From the NCBI GenBank assembly GCA_029207755.1, contig JARCOQ010000002.1:9439156-9503155 (forward strand): 64,000 nt of DNA. The letters run 5' to 3'. This document shows positions 40,001-54,009 of this stretch, piece by piece (position 1 is the first letter of the stretch; each line of letters begins with the position of its first letter). The DNA is from Chamaea fasciata. Taxonomy: Eukaryota; Chordata; Aves; Passeriformes; Sylviidae. The notes under the pieces are model-generated. The model saw only the letters and a list, made by a program, of their open reading frames with translations, was not told where the DNA came from and made no database searches. A program made the translations under genes and the position numbers.

Positions 40001-43000
40001 ATGCTGAAACTTCTAGCTGCAAAGTAAGGCTTTTAAAATAATATGAAAGAAATTATGCAGAAAACCTGAGTAAAGAACAAAGGGCAGAAATAAAAAGCGA
40101 CCAGTATTTTCAAACATTAAGTACACTGAATTTCAGTAGATGATGACCAGAAAAGCAGAAGGGGATTTTAAAAAGTCACTCAAGATTTGAATGTCATGCA
40201 TGTTCTGCACCTCCTTACCACTGTTTAAAGACTGAAAAGTACCAAGGGTACCCTACAGTTATTTTCCCTACTTGACAGAGTTAATTATTTATGTCTGATA
40301 CCCTTTATCTTAGCATTACATTCTGGAAGTAATACTTTGAATTCATAAATTTGGTACAAAGTCTCTCTCAACAGGAGTATGTCAAGAACCAGCCCTTACT
40401 TAATCAACACTGAATTGCTAAAACTTTGTCTAGTACTGAAAACTACCATTTCTGCAATCAGAATAGACAATGAAGAAAGGGACACTTGGTGTCTCAGAAA
40501 AACTAGAATGTGTCATGACCAATTTTTCAAAACAGATAATAAATGCAAGCTTTGGCAAAACTGGATGTCATTAAGCTTGCACAAACCAAGGATTTATGAA
40601 CTAGATGGACAAGTGTAAAAGTTTCCAATTATTCAGATAAAAACTGTCAAAACAGCAAAACAAATCTTACAATGAAAGAGTATTTGTTAATTTTTGATGT
40701 TTGGTCTTATGAATACAGGAATTTCATAGTTTGTTTGTTTGTTTTAAGGTGTCTGAAATAATTTGCATATCATGGCTGCCTGTATTATCCAAGAACTTGA
40801 ACTTGAAAATACAAAAGATTCTCTTCTGCCATAAAGTCCTTGGTATAGTATTGAAGAATCCATGCCTTTACTGTGTCTGTTATGATTGTCTGTTTAAAAC
40901 AACATCAATGTGACTGTAACCATTTGAAGAACTTCAGGAGACCAAGTTTTACTGACTGTCCTTTATTTACACATTCTGAGAAGTGAATTATAGTCAAACT
41001 TCATATTAAAACTACCTCACATTCCCCACTTAAAGGCAGAAGGGTTCAGAACACACATATGGGCGTGTCAACAACTATAAGCATATGAAAAACAGTTTCT
41101 TCTCAAAGATGAATCAGGTAATAGCTCTTAGAAAAATGCTTTTTTTCCCCACTCTGGATATTAAACAATTGTGAGCCATTGTCTCACACAGCAATGCCTT
41201 TCATGTGGTCAGCTGTGAACTATTAAGAATTGTTGGGAGCTCACACTGAGGCAATTATCCAGGATTACCCATATATCCATCAGTGAACCATTGGAGCTCC
41301 CAAAACAGGCTATTTCATCCTCTTAGAATAACTGTGTCAAGTGCAAATGGCTAAATTATGGATGTTTCCTTATTTTTGGTCTTCTATCCAAGTGATTGAG
41401 ATTTACCTGGCTTTCTACTGAGTCTGATCCCACAGTTCTTTACTACCTCTGACCATCACCAACAGGATTGTATAGCATCGTCTGGATCACTGACAAAAAT
41501 ATCACATAGCAAACAAGTTCTGATGTCTCTGAACCTTACTTGATAGGATTCTCTACATCCCCCTCAACAGCTACATCACGCTGTCTATCCAGTATTTATT
41601 CCATCTAATCCATCCCCTATGTATATCTATGTAAACTTATGAACTTTCACATCACGTAGTATCAAGCTGCAAGTTGGAAAAATCGAATACTGGATTAACA
41701 TATTTTCTTTTATAAATCAGACCTCATCTTAGTGGAAAACTTCAGACAATTCTGCCTAACATTAATTATAATTTGGCCACTCTTTATTTTGTTTACAGAC
41801 CTCAAAATTATGCTTTCATGATTTTATGTGTCAGGATAATCTTTCTTGGCTGTCTACATTCTCTTTAAGTGCTATTACAAGAGTTAATATTTTTCTAATT
41901 TTTCAAAATCAGTTTGAGATGTTATTGATTCGGATTACTTCACAGGTGATTCTTTTGGTGAAATATATGTAAGCCAATTTATTTGGAATTTTTATGGTTT
42001 TGTCTTGAAATTTAAACAGTTATTAGGAAAACTTTTTTATTGACTAGAAACAAACAAAAGAGAAAATAAAAATGAAGTTTCATGCTACCATCTCTACTCC
42101 TTCTCAATCACATCTGAGCGACGAGTGTCTAATTTCAAGCTATAAGGAGAAGTTTGTCTCCAATTTAAGTCCATAATTCAATTGCTGCAATATAAGTTTT
42201 TAAGAAATTTGTATAAAATTTGTGCATTTACTCCTTTTTCCATCATTACATGGGAGGAGGAAGTAGTAGCATTCCCAGTTTCTTTCATAGTGGCAATATT
42301 AAGAATAAATTGAAGTATGGAAGACACTGTAAAATAAGAGAAGGTATTTAAGTCCAGATCTTCACCCCTCAACTCCTTAAAAGAACTTTGCAACTTTTTA
42401 TTCTATGTCTTTTGATCTAATAAATCTTTCCTGTTCTTCTGCTAACCAAAATGCCTTAGCAGGTGAGAATGGAAAGCATCCTCTTCCACTCTCCCGTGCA
42501 GACACAAAACAAAGTATAAACTGATGATTAGATCACTGCCTAGAAAGAAAAAAAAATAAGTTTGGACACTGCATCTTCTAATGAGACTAAACTTTTACAC
42601 ACACGTGATGTCTATTCTGACTAGGTGAGATCTCTTGCAGGATTCAGAGGGGCAAAAACCTCTTTTCATGAGCAAACTTAACTACTATCTATTATCTATC
42701 TACTTCTAGCTCAGTGCTAAAAAGACTGAATCAGTTTTAGGTGTGATATTAAACTCTGCCTAAATGCCACTTTACGTAAAAAAGTAGATTATATATCTAT
42801 CTTATCTCCCCATTTTTAATCTGTGCCTACACATTAGGGTGTAGCTTTACTTACTTTGAAATCAATACTAAAATCCTTAGACTGTACTAGTAACCTGACA
42901 AAATTCAACTAAGCCAATAGAATACATAGCAATTTACACCTGGTTTTCTGATCCTACATTATCAAGATTTTCTACTTTACTAAAAATGTTCATTTGTCTA

Positions 43001-43380
43001 AGTATAAAGTGTTTTTAGATACGTATTCTGCCTTGTAATCTGAAATCAGAAGAAAGACATTGGTTATGAAGTCTCAAGAATAAGGGTCACATTTATCTCA
43101 GGTATAAATTCAGTCATTTATATTTGGCTTCATATGTTCTGCCTCAAGAGTTTTTTAAAGAACCACTCCACCAACTTCCATGTTCCCAAAGAAAAGCATC
43201 ATTTTGTGAGCAGGGGGTAGATTGCTTCCACATGGAAAAACTAGTGAAGCCTCTCAAAATTGCTGATTCACAAATTGTAGTGATTGAAAGTTAATCTCAA
43301 TTATAGTACTAAGGTGTATTGTCGCACAGTGTGATAATGGTATTTTTTGCCTTAAAGGGATTTTGATTCAAACACCAGCT
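34017..43380. other. Unique sequence, no gene seen
   Basis: Open frames stay at or below 124 codons without recognisable domains. Contains a 21 bp hairpin at 34988-35008, a short AC run at 35844-35856 and possible regulatory-looking AT-rich motifs at 35700-35790, which carry several TAATTG and TTAGCTA words. No splice-delimited exon was convincing. Confidence 0.6.
34988..35008. other. Perfect 10 bp hairpin with 1-base centre
   Basis: TTTGGCTTCA, a single G, then TGAAGCCAAA. No mismatches. With a one-base centre it is a near-palindrome and not a stable RNA loop. Confidence 0.8.
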
Positions 43381-43427
43381 TCAAATAAAGAGAAAAAAAG
43401 GGAAAAAAAAAAAAAAAAAGAAAGAAC
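43381..43427. repeat. A-rich low-complexity tract
   Basis: Runs of A broken by G, ending in an uninterrupted stretch of A. No element body was recognised. Confidence 0.8.
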
Positions 43428-46400
43428 CAGACATTTACTATATGCTCATCGTAAACCTAGTAGACAGGGGGATTTTATATTTACAAAGGTACAAGGACAC
43501 CTGCACAGAAAGCAGGAACTTTTTTTTAATTTTTCAAGGTATTTTCTTAAACAACAATTTTAAATATTTTTAAGGAGGATATGTTGTCATGCTAATTTGC
43601 AACTTGTTCATATTCATATAAAAGTTATGTCTCAGTTAATTATTTGAAGAAACAGAAAATAATCTACTGATAGCTTGACTGTTATTCATAGGGGTCATAT
43701 AGAGGAAATAAAAACAAGACTGTGTCCCAGTCTAAGCTAAATGTAATTTCTAACTCTAACAGAAAAAGTGTTTAAAAAGACAAACCCCAGGTGCAGTTCA
43801 GTAGTATTTCCTTGCAAAATAAGTGTTAAAATAAACAAAGAAGTGTTGAAAAGGTAGAACCTGGAAATTATCCTGTACTATGAAGTTTACTACAATAGGA
43901 AATGTAGGAAATATTGGTGCACTCCAGATACAGTACCTAATTTATAAATCCCCAGAGTAAATGGTCAAATAACATACAATAAAGAACAAGCAGTTACCTA
44001 TTTTTGGCCTTTTTCCCAGAGATTTTCTTTTGCAGTCACTGTCAGAGAAATAACATGGTTCTTGACATGTCTTTGGTTAAAATAATTATTTTACTGGAAT
44101 ATTTTAAACTAAGCATGAATCAAGTGTAACTTTGCTTTTCGACATTCATTAGAGCACATTATACTATTCATCTTAAGCTCTGCCAGCAGAGCCTCCTCCT
44201 GTCTTCCAAAGCATCCCTGTCTTTTCTCCTTCTGACTGAATTTTTCCTCCTCACAAAAAGATATTTGGTATTTTTGAAACCGGTCCCAGACAGTGACAAG
44301 ATAACTTGCTTAGACCCACAGTATCTCTCTGCAACACTACTTCCACCATCAATGCTCTCATACATTAACAGGTTTTAAAAGAGGAACACATCGTAAGTGA
44401 ATTAGTCGAAATTTCAAAACATGGATTTGTCTTCAGATGAGCAGCCAGCATACGAAACACACTCTGAATTTCTCTGCAAGTGTGAGTTAAGCAAGAGAAT
44501 AGCAAAAGAACATTTTCAACCAGATTAATTCTGCTGGATACTGAGGTAGCTCCCAGCAATCCATCAAATGAGGCTTTGTTTCACCACATGAGGATCCATC
44601 CCCACGAATACAAATTTAAGCTACTTTAAATGTTACAACAAGGAGAATAAATTTGCAAAGGACAGAAGGGCAAATCATGGTCCAGAGAGAGAAGTGAGCC
44701 AGGTGTTTGAATTCCTGCAAAGGAGACCTAATTATCCAGAGCAAGGAACTTGTCTTAAATGTCAGCGTTCATAAACCTGGAAAGTCTGTGACTGAGGAAC
44801 TCTTCAGAAACTCTGTGGTTAAAATGTACCCAGAGAAATGTGTCTGGAGAAGCAGATGTCATTTTAAACAGAACTATATAGTTGGAGGGGGGGAAATGTT
44901 GTTTATAGGAAATTAAATGCTAGAAAGTCTATCTCTAATGTGTTTTTTGGTTGGCTTTGATTGGTTTGTTTTAATACCATTATTCTATTTTTAAGGAATA
45001 GCAAATAAAATATTAAGTCACTAAACTCCATCATTCTCAACAGAGCAGGATATAAAATTGATATTCCTCACTGAATTGAATATATTGTAGCTGATTATCA
45101 CTGCCAGGCTGAAATTTGGATTATTGTTCTCAGTGGATATATGTTACCTTACCACCTTCACAGAAATTGCAGATAAAGAAATCCTGTTTTACAAATTATT
45201 TAAGTAAAGCAGCATAACAGTCTAATGTAGATGGTGTAATAAATATCAGAATTAAGTACAGTGATGCAGCCTTCACTTGCCCTGCTTTGCAAAGCCATGA
45301 CATTGTTGGGAATTGAGTCACATTCACAGTTAGAATCAACACAGGCAAGGTCAGAGATCTTAATTTTTTTATGCAGAAAGTCAATGGAATTGCTTGGAGA
45401 AGTCCTGACATATCAGAATCCTGCTCCTTGTCATGGGTAACTTCATCACATTTTAACTTTATCAGTGAAACAGGGCAGCACTAGGCTAGATCTTCCCAAT
45501 TCTTTAATTGCAATTATAAAACTAGCGCAAGGCCATTTTCTTAACCAAGAGGATGTTTGGACAGCAGCTAGAGGGACAGAATGCTCTTTCTGAACATTTA
45601 GTTGCGCATGGGCTACATGGAAAACCTAGTGGAGTTTGGCAGCATTTTCTATGAATCTGGCCTGTACCAAAGCCTTTGGTACTGGAACAGCTTTAGTGAG
45701 GATACAATGCTCAAAAAGATCTTATCAGCTCCTGATAATGCTCTACTGAGCATGATAATTCTGATTTTCAGAGGTTTATACCCCAGCCAAATTGAAAGGA
45801 ATTTTCTTAGAGATAGCAAAAGTCTCTTTCACGCAATGACTCTTCTCCTGCCAAATTTTGGGTACCTACCACAAAGCCAAAGAGCCACACTTCAAAGTAA
45901 TGATTTTACAAAAATCTGATACTGGCAAAAGGGTCTACTTGGCTTAAGCTAGAGGGCAAAGTACAATTGTAAACTATAACGACACAAGGCAGACACACAT
46001 TTTTACATCAGTTAAAGGTTCACTGAAAATGGAGTTTTGAGGTGCAAAACCATCTGCAATTTTTTGTTCACCTTCTCCAAAAAAAAATGGTGGGGGAAAA
46101 ATTAAACTCCAGTAATTTTAGTATTATCTTTTCCCTTTTTATTGATAGCTTTCCATTGTCATTTTGGGAATGTTTAAGTATGATCTATGTTTAACATCAA
46201 ACTTCACAAGTAGATTGAAGAATATTAAATGATATCAATATAGAATGAAATAGTTGCTTCTCAGTTGTATTAAAAATCAGCTTAAAAAAACCCACAATTT
46301 TTTAATTTCTAAAAGAGAAAAAAAGCTTCAATTCATCCTCTCATGGTTTTTTCTTTATGTATTCAGGTTATCAAGGAAGCTCGCAATCTACTTTCCTGAC

Positions 46401-49400
46401 ACCTGTACTAGTGTTTTGGTACATAATTTCACCAGGCACTGCAAAATACCTTCTCTCAAAACTGCCAAAAAGTCGAGATCTTTTCCCTGTTCTTAAACAC
46501 ATTGTCTATCTTATGCTGGCTCTGGTCTTTGCTAGATTGCTGCACTACTACATTCACTTCACTAAAATGACATAATACAAACACATTGGGGGTGGGGAGG
46601 GGTGGTGACAAAAAGTGGTTTCCTACTCATTTAATATGGAAAATAAACCATCACAGCAGCTAAGCATGTAAATTTAGTTTTTTACATTTTTTCTGAACTA
46701 ATTAAATTATAAGTTAAATTATATGCATTCACTTGTGGATGAGTAAATTTATAGAACAAAATACGAAATTTCAGGTAAAAACAGGGCTGTTTATCCAAAA
46801 ACTGTTTCCCAGAAAAACAAGAAGCAAGTACTCATTTCTACACTTTGCCAGAAAAAGCTTTCATATCTACTTAAAACATTCAAGTTACATATTCTGCTAA
46901 ATTACATCTCCAAAGAACTTTTTATATTTCTCACATTCCCATTACAAGTTTTCCCAAAACGAAGGGTGGCCAGCCTTTTTACTTCAGTAGGTCTTAATTT
47001 CAGACACTTTATTTGCAGTGATGAGTCTGAAGGGTTTGAATTTGACGTGAATATCAGGCACTGGACGCAAACAGTCATATGTTCATCAGCCTGAACCAAT
47101 AGTAGCAGGCACTGTGTTGTGAATTTACCACTTTCTGCAGTCCCAAATGAAAGATCTCTGTGCTGAAGTTGACATTATACACTGTAAGAAGCACTAGGGA
47201 TGATGAATGCTCAAGTGAGTACATGCTGTTGGCCTTGGACTGTGAAGCTGCAAGAAACACTGATATGAACAAAGCTAATGCAATTTCTGCTACTTTAGGA
47301 ACATTCAGCTGTCTACTGATGTGAGCAGAGAGTTGATGGACACAACAATCTCTGGCTACTTGCTCCCAAGAGGCAAATAAACTTTACTTTCAGTTCTTTA
47401 TTGCCCTAAATTTTTAATCTGAGAATAGTGGTATAGTCCAAGGATCCCCTGGAGGATAATGATTGAAAGCAAAAAAAAGTACAGCAAGTTTATTAATTGT
47501 TCAGCTGAGCTGGGATAGTTTTTGTTGTTACTGTTTTCTTACATCAAGAGTTTCCAGTGAGTAGGAAAGTGACAGATGTTTACAGGAGCTGAACAACACC
47601 TCTTGCAATAGTTTAAAATTAAAGAATTCATCATGAAGTTGTTCCCACCTGAAGTACAGCAGCATTCTCTGTGTCTTTACTTATGGCTCATAATCCTGGC
47701 AGCTAGAGGTTCAAGGTTTGGAGGATTAGTTCCCTGCCAAAGTCTTAAGGGAGTTTGGTCCTTTCAGCAGCCTTAGAGAACCTGAGAAAGTCCAAAGCCT
47801 AATTGCATTTAGGACCACAGCATCGTTATCTTCTTCCTGAGGAAAGAATAGCTGTCTCAGGCTCCCACAGGTGAGCCACTAACAGTAGTCCCACAGACAG
47901 CAGTCACCAGGCTGCGGCACAACATCCATGCTACAAAATGCACAGAAACCATTCAGGCTTTCCCTTCCAGACGGGAGCTGTGAGGAGCCAAGATTTCACA
48001 ATTTCTAGCACCAGCAGAGCCTGGCTTATCCTTTTTACAGTCTCCCAGCAGTCTTCATTTGTTATAGGAATGGTTTGTGAAAGCAAATTGGATGCAGAAA
48101 TATATTAATCTCCCTATGACTGACAAATGTACATACATCATTAGAAATATTTTTGAAAATGTCAATTCTTTCTCAGTTACTGTTTCGTAGGTGTGCATGG
48201 GTGTGTTGCTGGTGTTTATCAGATGTGAGTGAGCAACTCATAAATAGATTATTTGGTTTTACCATTTCCTATAGAAAGTTTGTCTTGGACTGTGCTAAGT
48301 TTTAGCTATTGAACAGATGTGTGGGGGTTATTTTTTCATATGGTTTAAGTATTGCTCACAAATTATAGGTATGAGCCATGGACCAATATAGCCAAAAAGA
48401 TAACAATGCCTGTTTTATGAAAGAGGAGATTAATTGATGACTGCTCATGCAGCTATATCACAGTCCAGTTATTCTTAGGATTTCAGAAGAGGATTTTGTA
48501 TGCCTTGGTTTGGAGATTTTTATTCAACCAAACTATGAACACGGAGCTCTTGTGTACCTCTTGCTACTTTTACCATTTTTCATTTGTTTGTTTATTTTCC
48601 CCTTATTTCTTTCTTTTTTAATTATATGGGTGATGTTGAAACCAGAAGGACAGAAGACAAACATAAAGACACAATAAATTGCAAAGTGACCAAAACAGAA
48701 TGGAGAAAGACCATCTGCAAGCAAGGAAAAATTTGGCCTTAATAAGTGCAAAACATACTGAGAGAAAATAAAAAGCGGAGATATTGAATGAAAGGATATG
48801 AACAAGCTCCAGGAACAAGTGGATTTTAGTTTATTTTATTTGCTTAATTCTGTTTTAGTAATGCTTTTTTTATGCCATCAAACACTACAAATCTAACATA
48901 AAAGTAGTTGCTGCTCATACAAAGTTTTTTTTTTTCTTTACCTTCTGTGAGAACAAAATACAGAAATAACAGAAGAGTTCACAGATCTTAGTACTGGTTG
49001 AGATCTAGAAATTCATTCTTAATCCTGCAATATTATTTGTAGAAAACCAAAGTGAACAGTTAGGCCACTTTTATCAATGTGGGTTTTTTTAGAAATAAAT
49101 AGCTTTCAGAAATGTACTGAATTTGTACAAGTATTCAGAAGTTACACATAAAAAGTGGTTAGGCATTTCCAACATTATTCCATCTGTTACATCCCAGGTC
49201 AGCAGGAAGAGTGTTCGGCCGCCAAGTTCATCAATTTTGTGCCTATTATACATCCTTGACAACTTTTCTGTGATTTCTGTGGCGTTGTGATAAAATGAAT
49301 ATACTTCCAGTAGGCAATATATTTATCTCAAATTTATTTACAGCATGGAGACTGGCAAACAGCTTTCTGATGATAGCAACATTTTATTCAATATAGCCTC

Positions 49401-49984
49401 GTGAAAAAGGTTAACAGCTTCCAGATAACTCAATGGCATTACTCCTGCAGATCTCGCATCCTGGGGGTTTCTGAGTGAGTTTAGTAGATTTAAACTAGTA
49501 CTTTTTCCTGGCCTTTCCAATATGTACATTATCACACACAGATGCCTTTCTTAGATGTCCTCACTTACATGCCCTTAGTCATTTAGGCTCTGCATTGTAG
49601 TCCCTGGAAGTAAACACCCTAGGTAACTGCCTGATGGTGGTTTCTCTTATTGCCACTTTACACCCTTCTAATAGCAACAGAGCCATAAAAATAATGTAAA
49701 TATAAATTGCTCCTGTTTTAATGCCTTTTTGTATTACCAGAGTGATGTGAAGGGCTCATCTTACAAATGAGAATGAGGCCTAAGGAGCCTGAATTGACGT
49801 AATTCACATGCTGACAGGTGAAACAATGGGAACAAAGCAAGAGAATTTAAATCTCTCGGTTTTGCTCAGGGCTGGTTTAATGGGCACCTTCCTGTACTTT
49901 CCTTTGGCTCCTTGGGCAGCGACTTGGGTGCCCTCATGCTCAGGAGGAGTGTGGCGGCCTCAGCCTGTCCCTCAGACTCACCGC
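43428..49984. other. Unique sequence, no gene seen
   Basis: Longest frame is 105 codons (45602-45919) and shows no family resemblance. A G-rich run lies at 46588-46605. The segment 47640-48070 is somewhat GC-richer and might be an old, unrecognisable repeat. Confidence 0.6.
46588..46605 (+). other. G-rich run with G-quadruplex potential
   Basis: Four G runs of 5, 4, 4 and 2 separated by single bases. Because the last run has only two G, a stable three-layer quadruplex is not assured; a two-layer form is possible. Confidence 0.4.
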
Positions 49985-50032
49985 CTAAACATGGCTAAAC
50001 TAAACTAAACTAAACTATACTAAACTAAACTA
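49985..50032. repeat. CTAAA pentanucleotide microsatellite
   Basis: About eight CTAAA units from 49995, with one changed unit (ctata) and an offset unit at the left. Confidence 0.88.
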
Positions 50033-50132
50033 CTTTTTTCACATCTTTGTGGTTTGTACTTCTTCCCTCAGTGTTGGAAGCCGTTCCCATGGACTGAAGT
50101 CAAAAGCAGTGTCCTCCTGAGCTCTGTGCCAG

Positions 50133-50216
50133 GGTCTCCAACCCCCCTGTACAGCTCCAAAACCCCCCTGTACAGATTCCAACCACCCTGTACAGATCTC
50201 AAACCCTCTTGCTCAG
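50133..50216. repeat. Minisatellite of about 21 bp, four units
   Basis: Units end in ctgtacag: 50133-50154, 50155-50175, 50176-50195 and a diverged fourth, 50196-50216, that ends ctcag. The core is 'ccaacccccctgtacag' like. The Pro/Ser/Leu-rich open frame 50054-50287 is an artefact of it. Confidence 0.8.
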
Positions 50217-53200
50217 GTCTGTGGCCTCCCAGGGCATCCAGAGGAATGCTCTGGACTCCAACAATTTCATGTAAAACTTTCCATTAGGAATACAAGTTGC
50301 TATTAAACGTTTAATAAAACCAACCACAAACTCACAGGAAAACAGGAAATTTTGACATTTCTGAAAGTAGTGAAACTTTTTTTTTTTTCAAATCTCACAA
50401 ATTTCAAAAGCATGGTACTTGTAAGTGTTGGTGAAATATCAACATGTATTTTGATTATCAAATCCACTTATGCAGTGTAAATATTCATCATTTATTATAT
50501 ATTAGTGTTAGCCATCATTATAATCCCTTAAGAGATAAAAGCCCAGATAAATCAAGTCTGGCAAAGTAATGAACAGACACCATCACTTTTTCTGCTCAAA
50601 CAGAATAAAGAATGATATCACATCAGTCTAATGCTAGAGAAATTTTGTTTCCTCTGAAACTTCCTGTCATAATCATTCTTTGAAACTCTTTCATAGCAAT
50701 ACCCTATGGTGTCACCATAATCTGCCTGGCATGCAGAGAGAGCAGCTCAGGAATCAGTGAACTTCTGTGCTTTTACCACATTCCACAGCTTTTACACAAC
50801 AACTTCAATATTGAAAATTAAACATGGCCTGTTTAAGCACTGTAGCTGAAAAATTTGGTTTCATACCATTAAGTAACTGTTATCGTACCACTCTTCTTTC
50901 AAGCAGTCACAAATCAAGAGACAACTACTGCAGCACATTATTTGGGGAAAGAAGAGCTCCTATCTAAAAACTGTTGGTCTCATTTCAATAATTTTAAAAT
51001 ATTGTTTCCATAAATTAAGAGTTATCTTTTATTTTTAAAAATGTGGTGTTTTTAGTGGAGAGTACAGAAAGTTATTTTTTTAAAGCATTTTCCAAGGGGC
51101 TGCAGTTCTGTCACTGTATCATGCAAAATATGCTGGAGTTAAATGTAGTGTGTTCCTCAGGGTAGGTGAATATTTAATTAAATCAAGACATGAGGTACAA
51201 TGTTGCAGTCTGCAATGCCGGGCCTCAGAGACATGCTAGGAATCCTGTATTCATTATATTTGACTATTTAGGCAAAATTCTGGTATAACTACATTTACCT
51301 GTATTAACAGTAGTATCTTAACATTAACAGATTCAGGATAATGGAAGGGGAGCAGCAGTATTTCCTGTGCTCAATCAAAAATTAGAGCAGACTTGGGTCA
51401 ATCTCATTTTTCCATTTTGCCTTCAGTGTCTGAAAAATTTGTTAAACATGCTTGTTTTTGTATCTTTGCAAAGACCACAAAAGAAAGGCCACATTTCTAT
51501 TTCGTGACTGTTGGCTCTTCAGTCTGATCCAGAGAATAAGGTGTTGAGCCTTTGGATTGCTGTAAGAGATATTTTTATACCAAAAAGTAAAATTCATTAT
51601 AAATCAAATGTGTTCTGAGATTCTAAATTGTCTGTGTGTCTCAAATGCTTTTGTCTCTAAAATGCCTTGAGCATGAAATGTTTCACCTTCAGTTTTGGAG
51701 GTAGTATGTAAAATATTTAGGATGTAAAATGAAGACTAATTCTGGTTACTAACTACGGTACTTAAACAATTTACTATCTGATGTCAGTTTTTAATTGGTC
51801 TCTAGACATGTCAGCCGGTAAAATGATACGGTAAAAACAGGAAAGTGTCAAACGTGGAGAGCTCATCTGGAGATGTTTCAGGTCTAAGGCCTTGACAATG
51901 CAAACTTGTGCATTAGTAATTTATGAATTTATGAAACTGCTCTTTGGCATCAAGGCCAACTGGAATGGAGTAGACACTGCAGCACATTTTAAAGATTCTC
52001 ACCCTCCACAGCAGCCAGGATGCCTCCAAAGTGTCATTTGAGAACATTCCCTGGTCCAGGCTGATGCCTGGGCTGTGCCTGGGGATCACTCAGGAGGGTG
52101 CAACAGGGACAGGACCAAAACCCTGTTACAAATAGCATTGGCAGCTGAGATTCACATTGTCAAGAAGGTTCCTTGTCATTTTTTTAATTCCTCATATAAT
52201 AATACAAACTTATGCCAACAGCTTTACTTAAATCCTCAAAGAGAACAAAGAAGGTACATTTTATATGACCATGTCTGAATCAATTGTTTAATAAAATTGC
52301 CATTTAACTTCTCTTTCATAAAATATGTAAATTATCTTCCTTGGTTCTTTCATTTTAAGATACATTTTCCACTTCTATAATCATTGTGTTAGCTTTTTTT
52401 ATAAATTTCCTCAGGCTACTGACGTTTTTTAAACTGTAATCAATGAGAAACAAAAATTTATTCCTGAAGAATTACTTCAGTGCCAAATACAAACAAACCA
52501 ACAAAATCCCAAACAAACAAACAAACAAACAAACAGAAAAGAAAGACAGATGGCTTTCATACAACTTGATCTCTCTTTCAGACTTCTTCTAAGATATTGA
52601 ATTTGGAGCTTGAGTTGAGTTCAACTCATTATTTATCAAAAATGATAATTTTTTGCAGAGTTTCCATCCTTCAGATATGGTTACATTTTTTTATTCTTTA
52701 AGATACGGTTTTACACTTTGGCTTACTAAAAAAATTTATTGTTCCTTTACAGCCATTTTACTAACAATGACACATTTGTGCCTTTTACTGCATTCTAGTC
52801 CTCTGACCCTTGTCTCACCCAGAGATGTCATCAAGAATGATATTTTCTTCTAATTTGTTGTTCAAATTTTAAATTGTGTAAATAAACAGACACACACTTT
52901 TGGGTCTTCAGTAGAAGTATGCCTGGAAAATTAAAAAAAAATTAATAACCCAGGGATATAACTTAAATTTTGGATACAGCTTGACCTTGGATATAGCTGT
53001 TTATTTCCTTGTCACAGAAACTCTTTTTTGAAGGTGGAAAAGTTATATGTATTAAAATATATGCAAAAAAGTTTATATATAAAAACTATATGTAAAGCTT
53101 CTCTATCTTCAATCCCTACATGTTGAAGCAATAGTGTTGATATCAGCTAGAAAGTTCACAAAAAAATTGTGGGTTATATTTTACATAGTTAGTAAAGGAG

Positions 53201-53472
53201 AAAGTTCAATCTAGTATTCAACTTAATTTCCATATGCAGAATAAATTGAGGATATTTTTCAGATTACTTTCAAACAGGAAAAGCATAAAATCTACACTGA
53301 AATCTGATATTTATTTTAATAGTGTTTTGCTAAGAAAATTACCTGCTGGCATTATTTTTATGAGATATTATGGAAAATAAATTCTAGTTAGGTTGGAGGT
53401 TTTTTTGTGCAAATTGCTAAGCAAAACTAAAAAAACCCACAGGTTTTGCAGGTGTAAATAAGGGCTGTAATT
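50217..53472. other. Unique sequence, no gene seen
   Basis: No frame over 67 codons. Contains only a T/A-rich background and the AAAC array at 52487-52536. Confidence 0.65.
52487..52536. repeat. AAAC tetranucleotide microsatellite
   Basis: AAAC units, the central run of six or more being uninterrupted, with a degenerate left side. Confidence 0.88.
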
Positions 53473-53478
53473 TCACCG
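53473..53478. repeat. Target-site duplication, left copy (tcaccg)
   Basis: Differs from the right copy tcacca (54010-54015) by one base. Confidence 0.6.
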
Positions 53479-53614
53479 TGTGTGCCACACCAGCTGCTCT
53501 GTAGGGGAAGGGCAGCCAGGGGACAATCAGGACAGGAGTGTGAGTACCCAGTGATGCCTCGGGAAGGCTGACCTGGAACAGAGGCTAGACAGAGCTGTGA
53601 GAACAAACTAGATA

Positions 53615-53620
53615 TTTATT
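53615..53620 (-). promoter_or_regulatory. LTR polyadenylation signal AATAAA
   Basis: Minus-strand AATAAA (plus strand TTTATT) in the expected R position downstream of the LTR TATA box. Confidence 0.6.
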
Positions 53621-53730
53621 AAAAGGCCTAAAAGGATACACGTTGGCCTGTACAGGAGCCTGGCCAGGGCTACACCCAAGATGGTCTTAAAATGGTCACG
53701 AAATGGATGACTGGTCACGAGGTTTCACAC

Positions 53731-53756
53731 TTTTATAAGTTTTGGTCCATTTGCAT
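53731..53756 (-). promoter_or_regulatory. LTR core promoter: octamer plus TATA box
   Basis: Minus strand ATGCAAAT followed nine bases later by cttataaaa. The octamer is the known POU/Oct factor site. Both lie upstream of the polyadenylation signal in the same strand. Confidence 0.55.
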
Positions 53757-54009
53757 ACTGGGGTTTAATTGTCCAATTACAGCTTCAGATTATGAAGTCC
53801 CATCCTCCATGTTTGCTCTCTTCAGTTCACCATTGTTTATACTTTTGGGCCTGAAGCTTGTAACAGTTGTCCTTGGTCTCAATCTGGAGAAGGATTTGTT
53901 TTGTCTACCTGCCCTGTGAAGAGAACTTACTAACACTTAATATGAAGATCAGAGCTACACATCTAGGCAGCACAAAATCTAAAAAACATGAAAGTTAAAA
54001 CTTAAGGCA

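Larger units (their letters stand above)
53479..54009 (-). mobile_element. Solo LTR of an endogenous retrovirus, 531 bp, minus orientation
   Basis: Reading the minus strand, the element starts TGCCTTAAG and ends CACACA. In that orientation it has an octamer ATGCAAAT (53749-53756), a TATA box (cttataaaa, 53731-53739) and, about 110 bp downstream, an AATAAA signal (53615-53620), the expected U3-R-U5 order. The body strongly resembles a bird ERV LTR I remember ('ggagaaggatttgttttgtc', 'aagatcagagctacacatc'). Near-identical 6 bp repeats flank it (53473-53478 and 54010-54015, one mismatch). No internal retroviral genes lie beside it, so it is a solo LTR. The short plus-strand open frame 53692-53919 falls inside it and is not a gene. 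Confidence 0.82.

Noticed and set aside
42178..42470. Possible third LTR: AATAAA with pyrimidine-rich downstream text like the 6788 LTR U5
   Set aside because: No convincing TG...CA ends or flanking target duplication could be found.
50054..50287. Pro/Ser/Leu-rich open frame
   Set aside because: Produced by the 21 bp minisatellite.
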